A DNA stretch of 8,656 nt from Candidatus Auribacterota bacterium (GTDB lineage Bacteria > Auribacterota > JAFGBW01): the NCBI GenBank assembly GCA_016932965.1, contig JAFGBW010000289.1:1-8656 (forward strand). The letters run 5' to 3'. Shown one piece after another: positions 1 to 5,225 of this stretch. The stretch's first letter is position 1, and each line of letters begins with the position of its first letter. The notes below the pieces were generated by a model. It had not been told where the DNA came from. It did not search any database and saw only the letters and a program-made list of their open reading frames with translations. The translations under genes were made by a program, and so were the position numbers.

Positions 1-437
1 AACACCGGATGCCTGGCACGGGGATTTAATTCCGCCAGAGGGATCAGAACAAAACGCCGTTCATGCATCTTCGGATGGGGTATCTGAAGTTTGTGTGTGT
101 TTAGGATTGTATCCCCGTACAGAATAATATCAATATCAATTTTTCTCGGACCGTACCGGAACGGTTTTTCGTTGCCGATTTTTTGTTCTATTTGTTGCAT
201 TCGTTTTAATAATTCCAAGGGTTCTATATCGGTCTGGATCTGGATCACGCAATTGATGAAATGGTTCTGTTCTCTGTATTCCAAAGGGCTGGTGAGGTAA
301 TAAGAAGAGGAAGAGATGATCCGGATGTCCTGCTCCTGGTTAATCAAAGAGATGGCATATAGGAGATTGGTTTTTGGATCTCCAAGATTGGATCCCAGGG
401 ATAAATAAGTGTTTCTACAGGAAGATGTATTCATCAT
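1..437 (-). CDS. folK: HPPK, 2-amino-4-hydroxy-6-hydroxymethyldihydropteridine diphosphokinase, C-terminus cut by window edge
   Basis: This enzyme transfers pyrophosphate from ATP to 6-hydroxymethyl-dihydropterin in cytoplasmic folate synthesis. Counting from the second of two adjacent ATG codons (434), 144 residues are visible. They include the N-terminal LSLGSNLGD (11-19), the F59-x-N61-C62 pterin-side segment, the family signature R93-Y-G-P-R-K-I-D-I-D-I-I (Mg-binding D100 and D102), and IPHPKMHERRFVL (118-130). HPPKs are usually about 150-180 residues, so only a short C-terminal tail is missing beyond position 1. The ATG pair at 437 and 434 has no clear Shine-Dalgarno sequence. No other ATG, GTG or TTG lies in frame back to the dapB stop, so 437 is the earliest start. 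It lies 49 nt downstream of dapB on the same strand and is probably translated from the dap transcript. Family assignment is secure; the exact start is less so. Confidence 0.93.
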   Translation of the reverse strand, partial: MMNTSSCRNTYLSLGSNLGDPKTNLLYAISLINQEQDIRIISSSSYYLTSPLEYREQNHFINCVIQIQTDIEPLELLKRMQQIEQKIGNEKPFRYGPRKIDIDIILYGDTILNTHKLQIPHPKMHERRFVLIPLAELNPRARHPV

Positions 438-450
438 TCTTTTAAGGTAA

Positions 451-470
451 GCGGATAAAAGTTTTTCCGC
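451..470. repeat. Short palindrome between dapB and folK, possible relict of the intergenic hairpin family
   Basis: GCGGA (451-455) and TCCGC (466-470) enclose a second near-palindrome, AAA/TTT, with one T-T mismatch. It lies 16 nt past the dapB stop on the minus strand. Read on the minus strand, TGCGGAAAAACTTTTATCC resembles the first half of the fourth hairpin at 3995-4014 (TGCGGGGAAAACTTTTGTCC, 17 of 20 aligned positions). It could be a truncated copy, or a chance AT-rich palindrome. It is not a strong terminator. Confidence 0.35.
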
Positions 471-486
471 ATATTTTCTTGAAAGG

Positions 487-1290
487 CTATGAAAGTCCCA
501 GCACGGCTTTCATGTCATAAAGGCCGGGTGTTTTTCCGATGAGGAACTCGGCGCCTTTCAATGCTCCGTGGGCAAAAGTGTCCCGGCTTTGAACACGGTG
601 AAAGAGTTCAATCTGTTCGCCCTGTCCTGCAAGAAGCAACCGGTGTTCGCCGATGATGTCTCCGCCGCGCACGGCATGAATTCCGATTTCTTTCGGAGTT
701 CTTTTTCCGATCATGCCTTTTCTGCCGTATACACCGCAGTTTTCATCCCTGTGCAGTGCCTTTCTCACTACTTCAAATAATTTCAAGGCTGTTCCGCTTG
801 GAGAATCCGCCTTTTTATTATGGTGAGCCTCGATGATTTCCATGTCGTAAAGATCACCCAGTTTTTTTGCCAGGAGTTCCGCGGCCAGAAGAACCACGTT
901 CATGCCCAATGACATGTTGGGTGAATAAAGGATCGGAATTTTTTTTGCCAGTATGGAAATCTTAGCCAATTCTTTTTCGGTAATACCGGTGGTCCCGATC
1001 ACATAAGGGATCTTTTTTTTCGCAGCCTTTTCTAAGTGAAGAAGCGTGGTGTCGTGATGAGAAAAATCAATCAGCACATCCGGATTTTCAGACAATGCTT
1101 CAATGTCAGATGTGATTTTCAAATCCGGTTTCTCTGAATGGGTGAGATGTCTGTATGACTGACCCATGCAGGGGTGTTTTGCCGCTTCAATCACTGCGCT
1201 TAATTCAAAAATATCTCCTTCCTCTGCCAGACGCGCAATCGCTTGTCCCATCCTCCCGCAACAGCCAATGATGCCTAATTTTTTTTTCAT
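487..1290 (-). CDS. dapB: 4-hydroxy-tetrahydrodipicolinate reductase (DapB)
   Basis: DapB reduces the DapA product with NAD(P)H in the lysine/diaminopimelate pathway, in the cytoplasm. The protein has 267 residues (E. coli 273). The N-terminal nucleotide-binding loop is G9-C-C-G-R-M-G15. FSHHD is at 76-80 and the GTTG segment at 99-102. The signature around E154-A-H-H-N-K-K-A-D-S-P-S-G-T167 supplies the catalytic His156 and Lys160 equivalents of E. coli His159 and Lys163. I chose the ATG at 1290 because it is preceded by AAAGGA at good spacing and the protein then begins MKKKLGIIGCCGRMG, as expected for this fold. An in-frame start at 1359 would add 23 residues encoded by the intergenic palindrome region and is unlikely. 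The gene follows dapA after a 178-nt hairpin-filled gap and precedes folK. The stop is TAG. Confidence 0.96.
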   Translation of the reverse strand: MKKKLGIIGCCGRMGQAIARLAEEGDIFELSAVIEAAKHPCMGQSYRHLTHSEKPDLKITSDIEALSENPDVLIDFSHHDTTLLHLEKAAKKKIPYVIGTTGITEKELAKISILAKKIPILYSPNMSLGMNVVLLAAELLAKKLGDLYDMEIIEAHHNKKADSPSGTALKLFEVVRKALHRDENCGVYGRKGMIGKRTPKEIGIHAVRGGDIIGEHRLLLAGQGEQIELFHRVQSRDTFAHGALKGAEFLIGKTPGLYDMKAVLGLS

Positions 1291-1296
1291 GAGATT

Positions 1297-1302
1297 TCCT
1301 TT
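1297..1302 (-). promoter_or_regulatory. Ribosome binding site that sets the dapB start
   Basis: On the minus strand AAAGGA lies 6 nt before the ATG at 1290. This supports the shorter DapB form over the in-frame upstream start at 1359. The decayed hairpin at 1321-1348 ends only 18 nt upstream of this site, so RNA structure here could affect access to it. Confidence 0.75.
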
Positions 1303-1320
1303 AATATATTTTGAAATATT

Positions 1321-1348
1321 GGAAAACTTATGTGGACAAAAGTTATCC
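1321..1348 (-). repeat. Decayed, inverted copy of the fourth hairpin of the composite element
   Basis: Arms 1321-1333 and 1336-1348 pair at 11 of 13 positions around a 2-nt GG loop. The mismatches are A1330/A1339 and A1324/A1345. On the minus strand the core CTTTTGTCCACA and the flanking AGTTTTTTGAAAGG match the perfect copies at 3978-4032 and 5209-5263, but in opposite orientation. It lies just upstream of the dapB ribosome binding site. The mismatches suggest an older copy no longer kept perfectly symmetric. Confidence 0.7.
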
Positions 1349-1372
1349 TGACCTTTCAAAAAACTATATAGG

Positions 1373-1417
1373 ATGGAACGTATCCTTACAGATAAAGACT
1401 GTAGGGATGCGTTCCAT
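1373..1417. repeat. Central hairpin of the dapA-dapB gap
   Basis: Arms 1373-1391 and 1399-1417 (19 bp) enclose the 7-nt loop ATAAAGA. Seventeen pairs are Watson-Crick. Two (T1381-G1409 and T1386-G1404) are G-U wobbles if transcribed from the plus strand but A-C mismatches in minus-strand RNA. In position it corresponds to hairpin 3 of the composite elements, since a GATAAAAGTTTTTGAAGGAG linker and another hairpin follow at 1438. Its arm sequence differs from hairpin 3 of both composite copies. Confidence 0.8.
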
Positions 1418-1437
1418 GGGATAAAAGTTTTTGAAGG

Positions 1438-1475
1438 AGTCTGAGGGAACTTTTCTCAAAAAGTTCCCTCAGACT
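1438..1475. terminator. Perfect 17-bp hairpin overlapping the dapA stop codon
   Basis: Arms 1438-1454 and 1459-1475 are fully complementary around the 4-nt loop CTCA. Each arm ends at the loop in AACTTTT or AAAAGTT, as in hairpin 4 of the composite elements, and is preceded by the same AAGTTTTTxGAA linker. The dapA TGA stop (1469-1471) and last codon lie inside one arm. It is placed to define the dapA mRNA 3' end or to attenuate read-through into dapB. There is no long uridine tract after the stem in the dapA direction, so termination is inferred from structure and position. Confidence 0.65.
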
Positions 1476-2335
1476 AATTTCATTTTAACCAATTCATCTT
1501 CCAGGATTTTAAATTTATCTGATGACATGGGGCAAAGGGGCAGGCGGAGTTCATTCTGGATGAGGCCCATTTTCGCCAGGGCGGCTTTAGCCGGCAGGGG
1601 ATTGGTTTCCAGGAAAAGCTTGGAACTCAAGCCAAAAAGCTGGTGATGGATTTTTCTTCCGGTTTCCACATCGCCTTTTAGCGCAGCATCGACCATCTGA
1701 GCAACGAGTTTGGGGACCACATTCGCAGTTACGGAAATGACACCTTTAGCGCCGACCATCATCATGGGAAAAGTCAAGGAATCATCACCGGATAAAACCG
1801 TGAGAGAGGTTTTTCCCAGGACAGCTGAAACCCGGTCAACAGAACCGCTGGCTTCCTTTATTGCCGTGATATTGGGAATCTTATTCAATTCAGCCAGTGT
1901 ATCCACATCAATGGAGACGCCGGTTCTTCCGGGAACATTATACACAACCAAAGGAATTGTGATGCTTTTTGCCACAGCTTCAAAATGCAATATCATGCCT
2001 TTTTGAGTGGGCTTATTGTAATAAGGCGTGATAACCAGCACCGCATCCGCCCCCGAACCTTCTGCATGCCGGGCAAGCTCAATGGCCTCACTTGTGCAGT
2101 TGGAACCGGCTCCTGCGATCACTTTCATCTTCCCTTTTACATGACCCACCGTTAATTCGATCAGGTGCTTGTGTTCTTCATAGCTCAAAGTCGCGGATTC
2201 ACCGGTTGTTCCGCAGGGAACAACCCCGGTTGTTCCGGCTTCCATCTGGCGGTCCAGAAGATTTCTGAATGTCTTTTCGTCTAGGACCCCGTCTTTAAAA
2301 GGAGTCACTGTCGCAACAAAAGATCCTGAGAGCAT
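1469..2335 (-). CDS. dapA: 4-hydroxy-tetrahydrodipicolinate synthase (DapA)
   Basis: DapA condenses pyruvate with aspartate semialdehyde, the first committed step to diaminopimelate and lysine, in the cytoplasm. The 288-residue protein is a full-length (beta/alpha)8 aldolase of the DapA/NAL family. C41-G-T-T-G-E46 contains the Thr43 and Thr44 pair. TPYYNKPTQKG (103-113) contains Tyr106. YNVPGRT (132-138) has Tyr132 and Arg137. The Schiff-base lysine is Lys160 in AIKEASG. These are offset by one from the E. coli catalytic residues. The ATG at 2335 is preceded by AAGGAG at 6-nt spacing. The TGA stop is inside a perfect palindrome (1438-1475). It heads the dapA-dapB-folK block and is divergent from the ATP-grasp gene. 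The family also includes N-acetylneuraminate lyases, but the dapB neighbour and CGTTGE motif favour DapA. Confidence 0.96.
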   Translation of the reverse strand: MLSGSFVATVTPFKDGVLDEKTFRNLLDRQMEAGTTGVVPCGTTGESATLSYEEHKHLIELTVGHVKGKMKVIAGAGSNCTSEAIELARHAEGSGADAVLVITPYYNKPTQKGMILHFEAVAKSITIPLVVYNVPGRTGVSIDVDTLAELNKIPNITAIKEASGSVDRVSAVLGKTSLTVLSGDDSLTFPMMMVGAKGVISVTANVVPKLVAQMVDAALKGDVETGRKIHHQLFGLSSKLFLETNPLPAKAALAKMGLIQNELRLPLCPMSSDKFKILEDELVKMKLV

Positions 2336-2508
2336 GGTTTTCTCCTTATCAGATTATTTCCGGTTATCCATTCTATTTTAGAAGGCGTGTGTCCAGAAAA
2401 AAATGAACCGAATCATCGTACCTGGAATGATGATTTTCCCAAAAAATGAGTCCGGGCGGTTGAACAATTCTGATGACATTTCATCCAGTGCCTTATATTC
2501 TTTGAGTC
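2336..2508. promoter_or_regulatory. Divergent promoter region between dapA and the ATP-grasp gene
   Basis: These 173 nt separate two divergent starts and should hold both promoters. On the plus strand TATATT (2494-2499) is a plausible -10 box only 9 nt before the ATG at 2509. Its spacing to any -35-like sequence (TTGAAC at 2460, TGACAT at 2474) is poor. On the minus strand TAAAAT (around 2380) is a weak -10 candidate for dapA. An inverted repeat, AATCATC (2411-2417) with GATGATT (2429-2435), could be an operator, but a 7-bp pair may arise by chance. I see no riboswitch-like fold and no composite-element hairpin here. Confidence 0.4.
2342..2347 (-). promoter_or_regulatory. Strong ribosome binding site of dapA
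   Basis: AAGGAG on the minus strand lies 6 nt before the dapA ATG at 2335. It contrasts with the ATP-grasp and xer genes, whose starts have no comparable sequence. Confidence 0.8.
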
Positions 2509-3738
2509 ATGCAAAATCAGGCCAGACAAAAGACTCTTCTCATGATTGGTGCCGGGATTTTTCAATCGTATGGCATCAAGGTCGCAAAAAAAATGAATTT
2601 GAAGGTCTGCGTCATTGACAAGGACGAGCATGCTCCCGGCATCCCTTTTGCCGATGATTTTATCCGGGCCAGCACCCGGCATATCGAAGAAGCCCTGCCG
2701 GCTGCCGAAGAATTTCATAAACGTTACAAACTGGATGGTGTTTTTACCTGCGGAACAGATGTTTCCCATACCGTGGCCTGTATAGCCAAAGCTCTTAATC
2801 TCCGCGGAATCCCGCCGGAAACAGCACTCTTGGCCACTGACAAGGGGAAGATGCGTGAAGCTTTGAAGAAAAAAGGGGTCCCCGTACCTTCCTTCCATGT
2901 CGTGAACAGCCTCTCCGAGGCAAAAGAAGCAGCCGCAGATATCGGATTCCCCCTGGTCATCAAACCCGTGGATAACATGGGAGCGCGCGGAGTAAAAAAA
3001 ATCGTTTCGCTGGCTGACCTGGTAAATACTTTTCCCCTTGCCCTGAATTTTTCCTCAAAAGGGCTCGTGATTCTTGAAACTTACATTTCCGGCCCTGAAA
3101 TCAGCATCGATACCCTGGTTGAAAAACCGGGCCATGTGCACCTCATCACGATCGCCGATCGCATCATTGCCATGCCCCCTTATTTCGTGGAGAAAGGCCA
3201 TACCATTCCATCCATTCATCCCAAAGAAAAATTGCACTCTGCCTTTGATATGGCTAAACGCGGTGTGGAGGCTCTGGGCATCACCCTTGGAGCTGCCAAA
3301 TATGACATGAAGCTCTCGCCCAAAGGACCTGTCATCGGAGAAATGGCGGCCCGCCTGTCCGGAGGCTTTCATTCCGGTGTCACTGAACCCCTTGCAACAG
3401 GAATGAATTCCATCAAAGCCGCCATTGACCTGTGTCTGGGCAATCCTTTAGACCTCAAAGACATCAGCCCGCGTTTTCATTACGCTGCCGCGGAACGATC
3501 CCTCTATCCCAAACCAGGCCGCGTCATCTCTATCTCCGGCGTCGATAAAGCCAGATCTTTAAAGAATATCGAGCTTGTCCACTTGAACGTCAAAGAGGGC
3601 GGTACCCTCAATCCCCTTACCTCCAATATCGGCAAAGCCGGCCATGTCGTTGGCTGGGGCAAAACCCGCTCCGAAGCTGTCAAAAACACCCTGAACGCCG
3701 TCCGTACTATCCGCATTAAGACGGATGAGCTAAGGTGA
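2509..3738 (+). CDS. ATP-grasp ligase-like protein, substrate unknown
   Basis: The 409-residue protein has the ATP-grasp architecture of carboxylate-amine ligases. The pre-ATP-grasp Rossmann-like region begins KTLLMIGAGIFQSYG (8-22) and continues to about 105. The ATP-binding core has K113 (DKGKMREAL), K152 in VIKPVDNMGARGV, E197 (GPEISID), and the metal-site segment GEMAARLSGGFHSG (277-290). A C-terminal region (about 320-409) resembles those seen in PurK/PurT and L-amino-acid-ligase-like members. Such enzymes make acyl phosphates and join them to amines; the substrate cannot be read from the sequence. The ATG at 2509 is chosen because a stop codon lies 6 nt upstream in frame and the first beta strand needs residues before Met12. 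No Shine-Dalgarno sequence is present. The TGA stop lies in the first arm of a perfect palindrome. The divergent dap genes suggest, without proving, a link to amino-acid or cell-wall metabolism. Confidence 0.85.
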   Translation: MQNQARQKTLLMIGAGIFQSYGIKVAKKMNLKVCVIDKDEHAPGIPFADDFIRASTRHIEEALPAAEEFHKRYKLDGVFTCGTDVSHTVACIAKALNLRGIPPETALLATDKGKMREALKKKGVPVPSFHVVNSLSEAKEAAADIGFPLVIKPVDNMGARGVKKIVSLADLVNTFPLALNFSSKGLVILETYISGPEISIDTLVEKPGHVHLITIADRIIAMPPYFVEKGHTIPSIHPKEKLHSAFDMAKRGVEALGITLGAAKYDMKLSPKGPVIGEMAARLSGGFHSGVTEPLATGMNSIKAAIDLCLGNPLDLKDISPRFHYAAAERSLYPKPGRVISISGVDKARSLKNIELVHLNVKEGGTLNPLTSNIGKAGHVVGWGKTRSEAVKNTLNAVRTIRIKTDELR

Positions 3739-3779
3739 AGGGAACCCATTCTTTGAGCCAAAGAATGGGTTCCCTTCAC
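3735..3779 (+). terminator. Hairpin H1 copy 1, overlapping the ATP-grasp stop codon
   Basis: The arms 3735-3755 and 3759-3779 form a perfect 21-bp stem with the 3-nt loop AGC. The ATP-grasp TGA (3736-3738) is inside the left arm. The stem is strong enough for transcription termination or mRNA 3'-end protection. The following sequence is C-rich rather than T-rich, so it is not a textbook intrinsic terminator. Confidence 0.6.
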
Positions 3780-3803
3780 GCTTCCCTCCCAAGAAATCAT
3801 TTA

Positions 3804-3841
3804 AGCGGATTGATTTTTTGAAACAAAAAAATCAATCCGCT
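3804..3841 (+). repeat. Hairpin H2 copy 1
   Basis: Arms 3804-3819 and 3826-3841 form a perfect 16-bp stem, AGCGGATTGATTTTTT against its complement, with loop GAAACA. The pair G3808-C3837 is replaced by C5029-G5059 in copy 2. A T5 run follows four nt later (TTTTT near 3847), which could help terminate plus-strand transcription from the ATP-grasp gene. Confidence 0.8.
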
Positions 3842-3906
3842 AATGGGTTTTTAATTAATATAAGCAGTCTTTTTAGACTCTGTCATGATGCTTAGTTTTA
3901 TTATTC

Positions 3907-3971
3907 CGCATTCGAAAGATCCCAAAATAAACAGAGTAAAACTCTGTTTATTTTGGGATCTTTCGAATGCG
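3907..3971 (+). repeat. Hairpin H3 copy 1, 31-bp perfect stem
   Basis: Arms 3907-3937 and 3941-3971 are perfectly complementary for 31 bp around the 3-nt loop AAA. The outer 7 bp (CGCATTC/GAATGCG) are shared with copy 2. The inner 24 bp (GAAAGATCCC and on) are unrelated to copy 2, whose stem is only 16 bp. It is flanked by TTATT and AATAA, which extend the pairing past a small internal bulge. Confidence 0.88.
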
Positions 3972-3994
3972 CCAATAAAGTTTTTTGAAAAGGG

Positions 3995-4032
3995 TGCGGG
4001 GAAAACTTTTGTCCACAAAAGTTTTCCCCGCA
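3995..4032 (-). terminator. Hairpin H4 copy 1, downstream of xer
   Basis: Arms 3995-4012 and 4015-4032 form a perfect 18-bp stem (TGCGGGGAAAACTTTTGT) with a 2-nt CC loop. It begins 27 nt past the xer stop when read on the minus strand, so it is in position to end the xer transcript. What follows on that strand is CCCTTTTCAAAAAAC, a weak tract. A T6 run lies between the stop codon and the stem. Confidence 0.55.
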
Positions 4033-4059
4033 TCTTATCCCTTTTTAAAAAATCATCCC

Positions 4060-4944
4060 CTAATAATACCTCGGATGGGCATTGCTCATGGTTTTTTTCA
4101 TCTGGTCAAATGTGACGTGGGTATAGATTTGGGTGGTGGAGATGCTTTTATGGCCAAGGAGTTCCTGCAGCGACCGGAGGTCCATTCCATTTTCCAGGAG
4201 ATGGGTGGCAAAGGAATGTCGGAAGACATGGGGGGTGACCCGGATACGGCTGCTGGTCAAGAGTCCGGCTTTTTTGACCAGGCGCTGAATGGAACGCTGG
4301 TTGAGTTTTTTCAGGTTCCGGTTGACAAAAAGGGGGGTGTTGAAATCAAACCGCAGCTTGCCGGTCAGGGCGCACATGTAACGCTGATAGGCTTTGACAG
4401 CCATTTCCCCCAAAGGGGCCAGCCTTTCTTTTTTTCTTTTTCCTTTCACCTTGAGGATTCCCTTTGACAGGTCCAAGTCGTTGAAGGTGGCATTTTCCAA
4501 TTCAGACACGCGGACTCCGCTGCCGTATAAGAATTCAATGAGAGCCAGGTTTCTGACTGTCAGCCAGTCTTCGCTGGAAAAAGCGTTCAGGATGGTTTCA
4601 ATTTCTTCAGGAGTCAGAAACTTGGGCAGGCGTTTGGCCTTGTTGGAAAGCCGAAGCGGCCTGGCTGGATGAGAGCACTCCCACCCCATTTTTTTACAGT
4701 ATCGTACAAAAGACTGGATGGAGGAGTTTTTCCTCAATACCGAGCTCCTGGCAAGGCCTGAAGAATCTAGTTTTAAAAGATGCGCTTTGATCCTGTTCGT
4801 GTCTAAATCAGACACATCTTTTGCTTTGGTGTTCTGGATAAATTCATTGAGGTCCGTGGAATAGCTTTTCAGCGTGTGTTCTGAATAATTCCTGCTGTTC
4901 CGGCAGTAATCAATGAATTGAAGTATGGCTTGTTCCAGTTTCAT
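4060..4944 (-). CDS. XerC/XerD-family tyrosine recombinase
   Basis: The 294-residue protein has the length and layout of Xer recombinases, which resolve chromosome dimers at dif. The N-terminal SAM-like core-binding domain covers about 1-90 (SEHTLKSYSTDL, 21-32). The catalytic domain has Arg145 (GSGVRVSELENA), Lys169 in VKGKRKKER, His239-x-x-Arg242 (HVFRHSFATHLL), His265 (LLGHKSISTTQIYTH) and nucleophile Tyr274. Arg145-Lys169 and His265-Tyr274 spacings equal those of E. coli XerD. The C-terminus ends AHPRYY, near the usual Xer ending AHPR. I start at the ATG at 4944 (MKLEQAILQF). An in-frame GTG at 4980 would add 12 residues encoded inside hairpin H1 and is disfavoured. No Shine-Dalgarno sequence is seen. 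Composite elements lie immediately on both sides. XerC and XerD cannot be told apart safely, and phage or island integrase paralogues remain possible. Confidence 0.9.
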   Translation of the reverse strand: MKLEQAILQFIDYCRNSRNYSEHTLKSYSTDLNEFIQNTKAKDVSDLDTNRIKAHLLKLDSSGLARSSVLRKNSSIQSFVRYCKKMGWECSHPARPLRLSNKAKRLPKFLTPEEIETILNAFSSEDWLTVRNLALIEFLYGSGVRVSELENATFNDLDLSKGILKVKGKRKKERLAPLGEMAVKAYQRYMCALTGKLRFDFNTPLFVNRNLKKLNQRSIQRLVKKAGLLTSSRIRVTPHVFRHSFATHLLENGMDLRSLQELLGHKSISTTQIYTHVTFDQMKKTMSNAHPRYY

Positions 4945-4955
4945 AAAGATCGTGA

Positions 4956-5000
4956 ATGAAGGGAACCCATTCTTTGGCACAAAGAATGGGTTCCCTTCAT
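4956..5000 (-). repeat. Hairpin H1 copy 2, in the xer 5' leader
   Basis: Arms 4956-4976 and 4980-5000 form a perfect 21-bp stem with loop GCA. It equals H1 of copy 1 except that the base pair at the foot is A4956-T5000 instead of G3735-C3779. It ends 11 nt before the xer ATG (4944) on the minus strand, where a ribosome binding site would be expected. In an xer mRNA begun upstream it would occlude translation initiation. Confidence 0.85.
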
Positions 5001-5023
5001 GCTACCCTCCGAAGAAAGTATTC

Positions 5024-5064
5024 AAGCGCATTGATTTTTTTGAAACAAAAAAATCAATGCGCTT
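5024..5064 (+). repeat. Hairpin H2 copy 2
   Basis: Arms 5024-5041 and 5047-5064 form a perfect 18-bp stem with loop GAAAC. Relative to copy 1 the C5029-G5059 pair replaces G-C, and the T/A run is longer by one pair. Confidence 0.82.
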
Positions 5065-5167
5065 TACGTGTTCTTACAAGATGTATTTTTTATCGGACAG
5101 TGAAGTGTTAATTCTGTTTTGATTGATATATCATTCGGACCGTTGGAAGTTTTATATATAACTATTC

Positions 5168-5202
5168 CGCATTCATGGAAACAAAATGTTTCCATGAATG
5201 CG
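5168..5202 (+). repeat. Hairpin H3 copy 2
   Basis: Arms 5168-5183 and 5187-5202 form a perfect 16-bp stem with loop AAA. It shares the outer CGCATTC/GAATGCG, the preceding TATTC and the following CCAAT with copy 1. The inner nine base pairs (ATGGAAACA) are unrelated to copy 1. Confidence 0.85.
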
Positions 5203-5225
5203 CCAATGAAGTTTTTTGAAAAGGG

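Larger units (their letters stand above)
3735..4032 (+). repeat. Composite four-hairpin element, copy 1
   Basis: Four hairpins in order fill the gap between the convergent ATP-grasp and xer genes: H1 3735-3779, H2 3804-3841, H3 3907-3971, H4 3995-4032. H1 and H2 are joined by 24 nt (CTTCCCTCCCAAGAAA and on). H2 and H3 are joined by 65 nt that contain a small AGTCT/AGACT hairpin (3866-3879). H3 and H4 are joined by a conserved linker with AAAGTTTTTTGAAAAGGG. The same order, boundaries and linkers recur at 4956-5263, except for the H2-H3 spacer. I name it from what is visible and do not recognise it as a defined family. No coding region fits inside it. Confidence 0.88.

Noticed and set aside
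1291-1359. 23-residue N-terminal extension of DapB
   Set aside because: It is encoded by the decayed hairpin region, lacks a good ribosome binding site and precedes the normal MKKKLGIIG start of the family.
2413-2898. Minus-strand frame of 161 codons overlapping the ATP-grasp gene start
   Set aside because: It is antisense to a clearly conserved protein and has no recognisable motif.
3851-4033. Short minus-strand frame encoding a peptide with FSKNFIGAF, similar to one at 5064-5249
   Set aside because: Both frames are readings through hairpins H3 and H4 of the composite element. The similarity follows from the repeated DNA, and there is no ribosome binding site or independent sign of coding.
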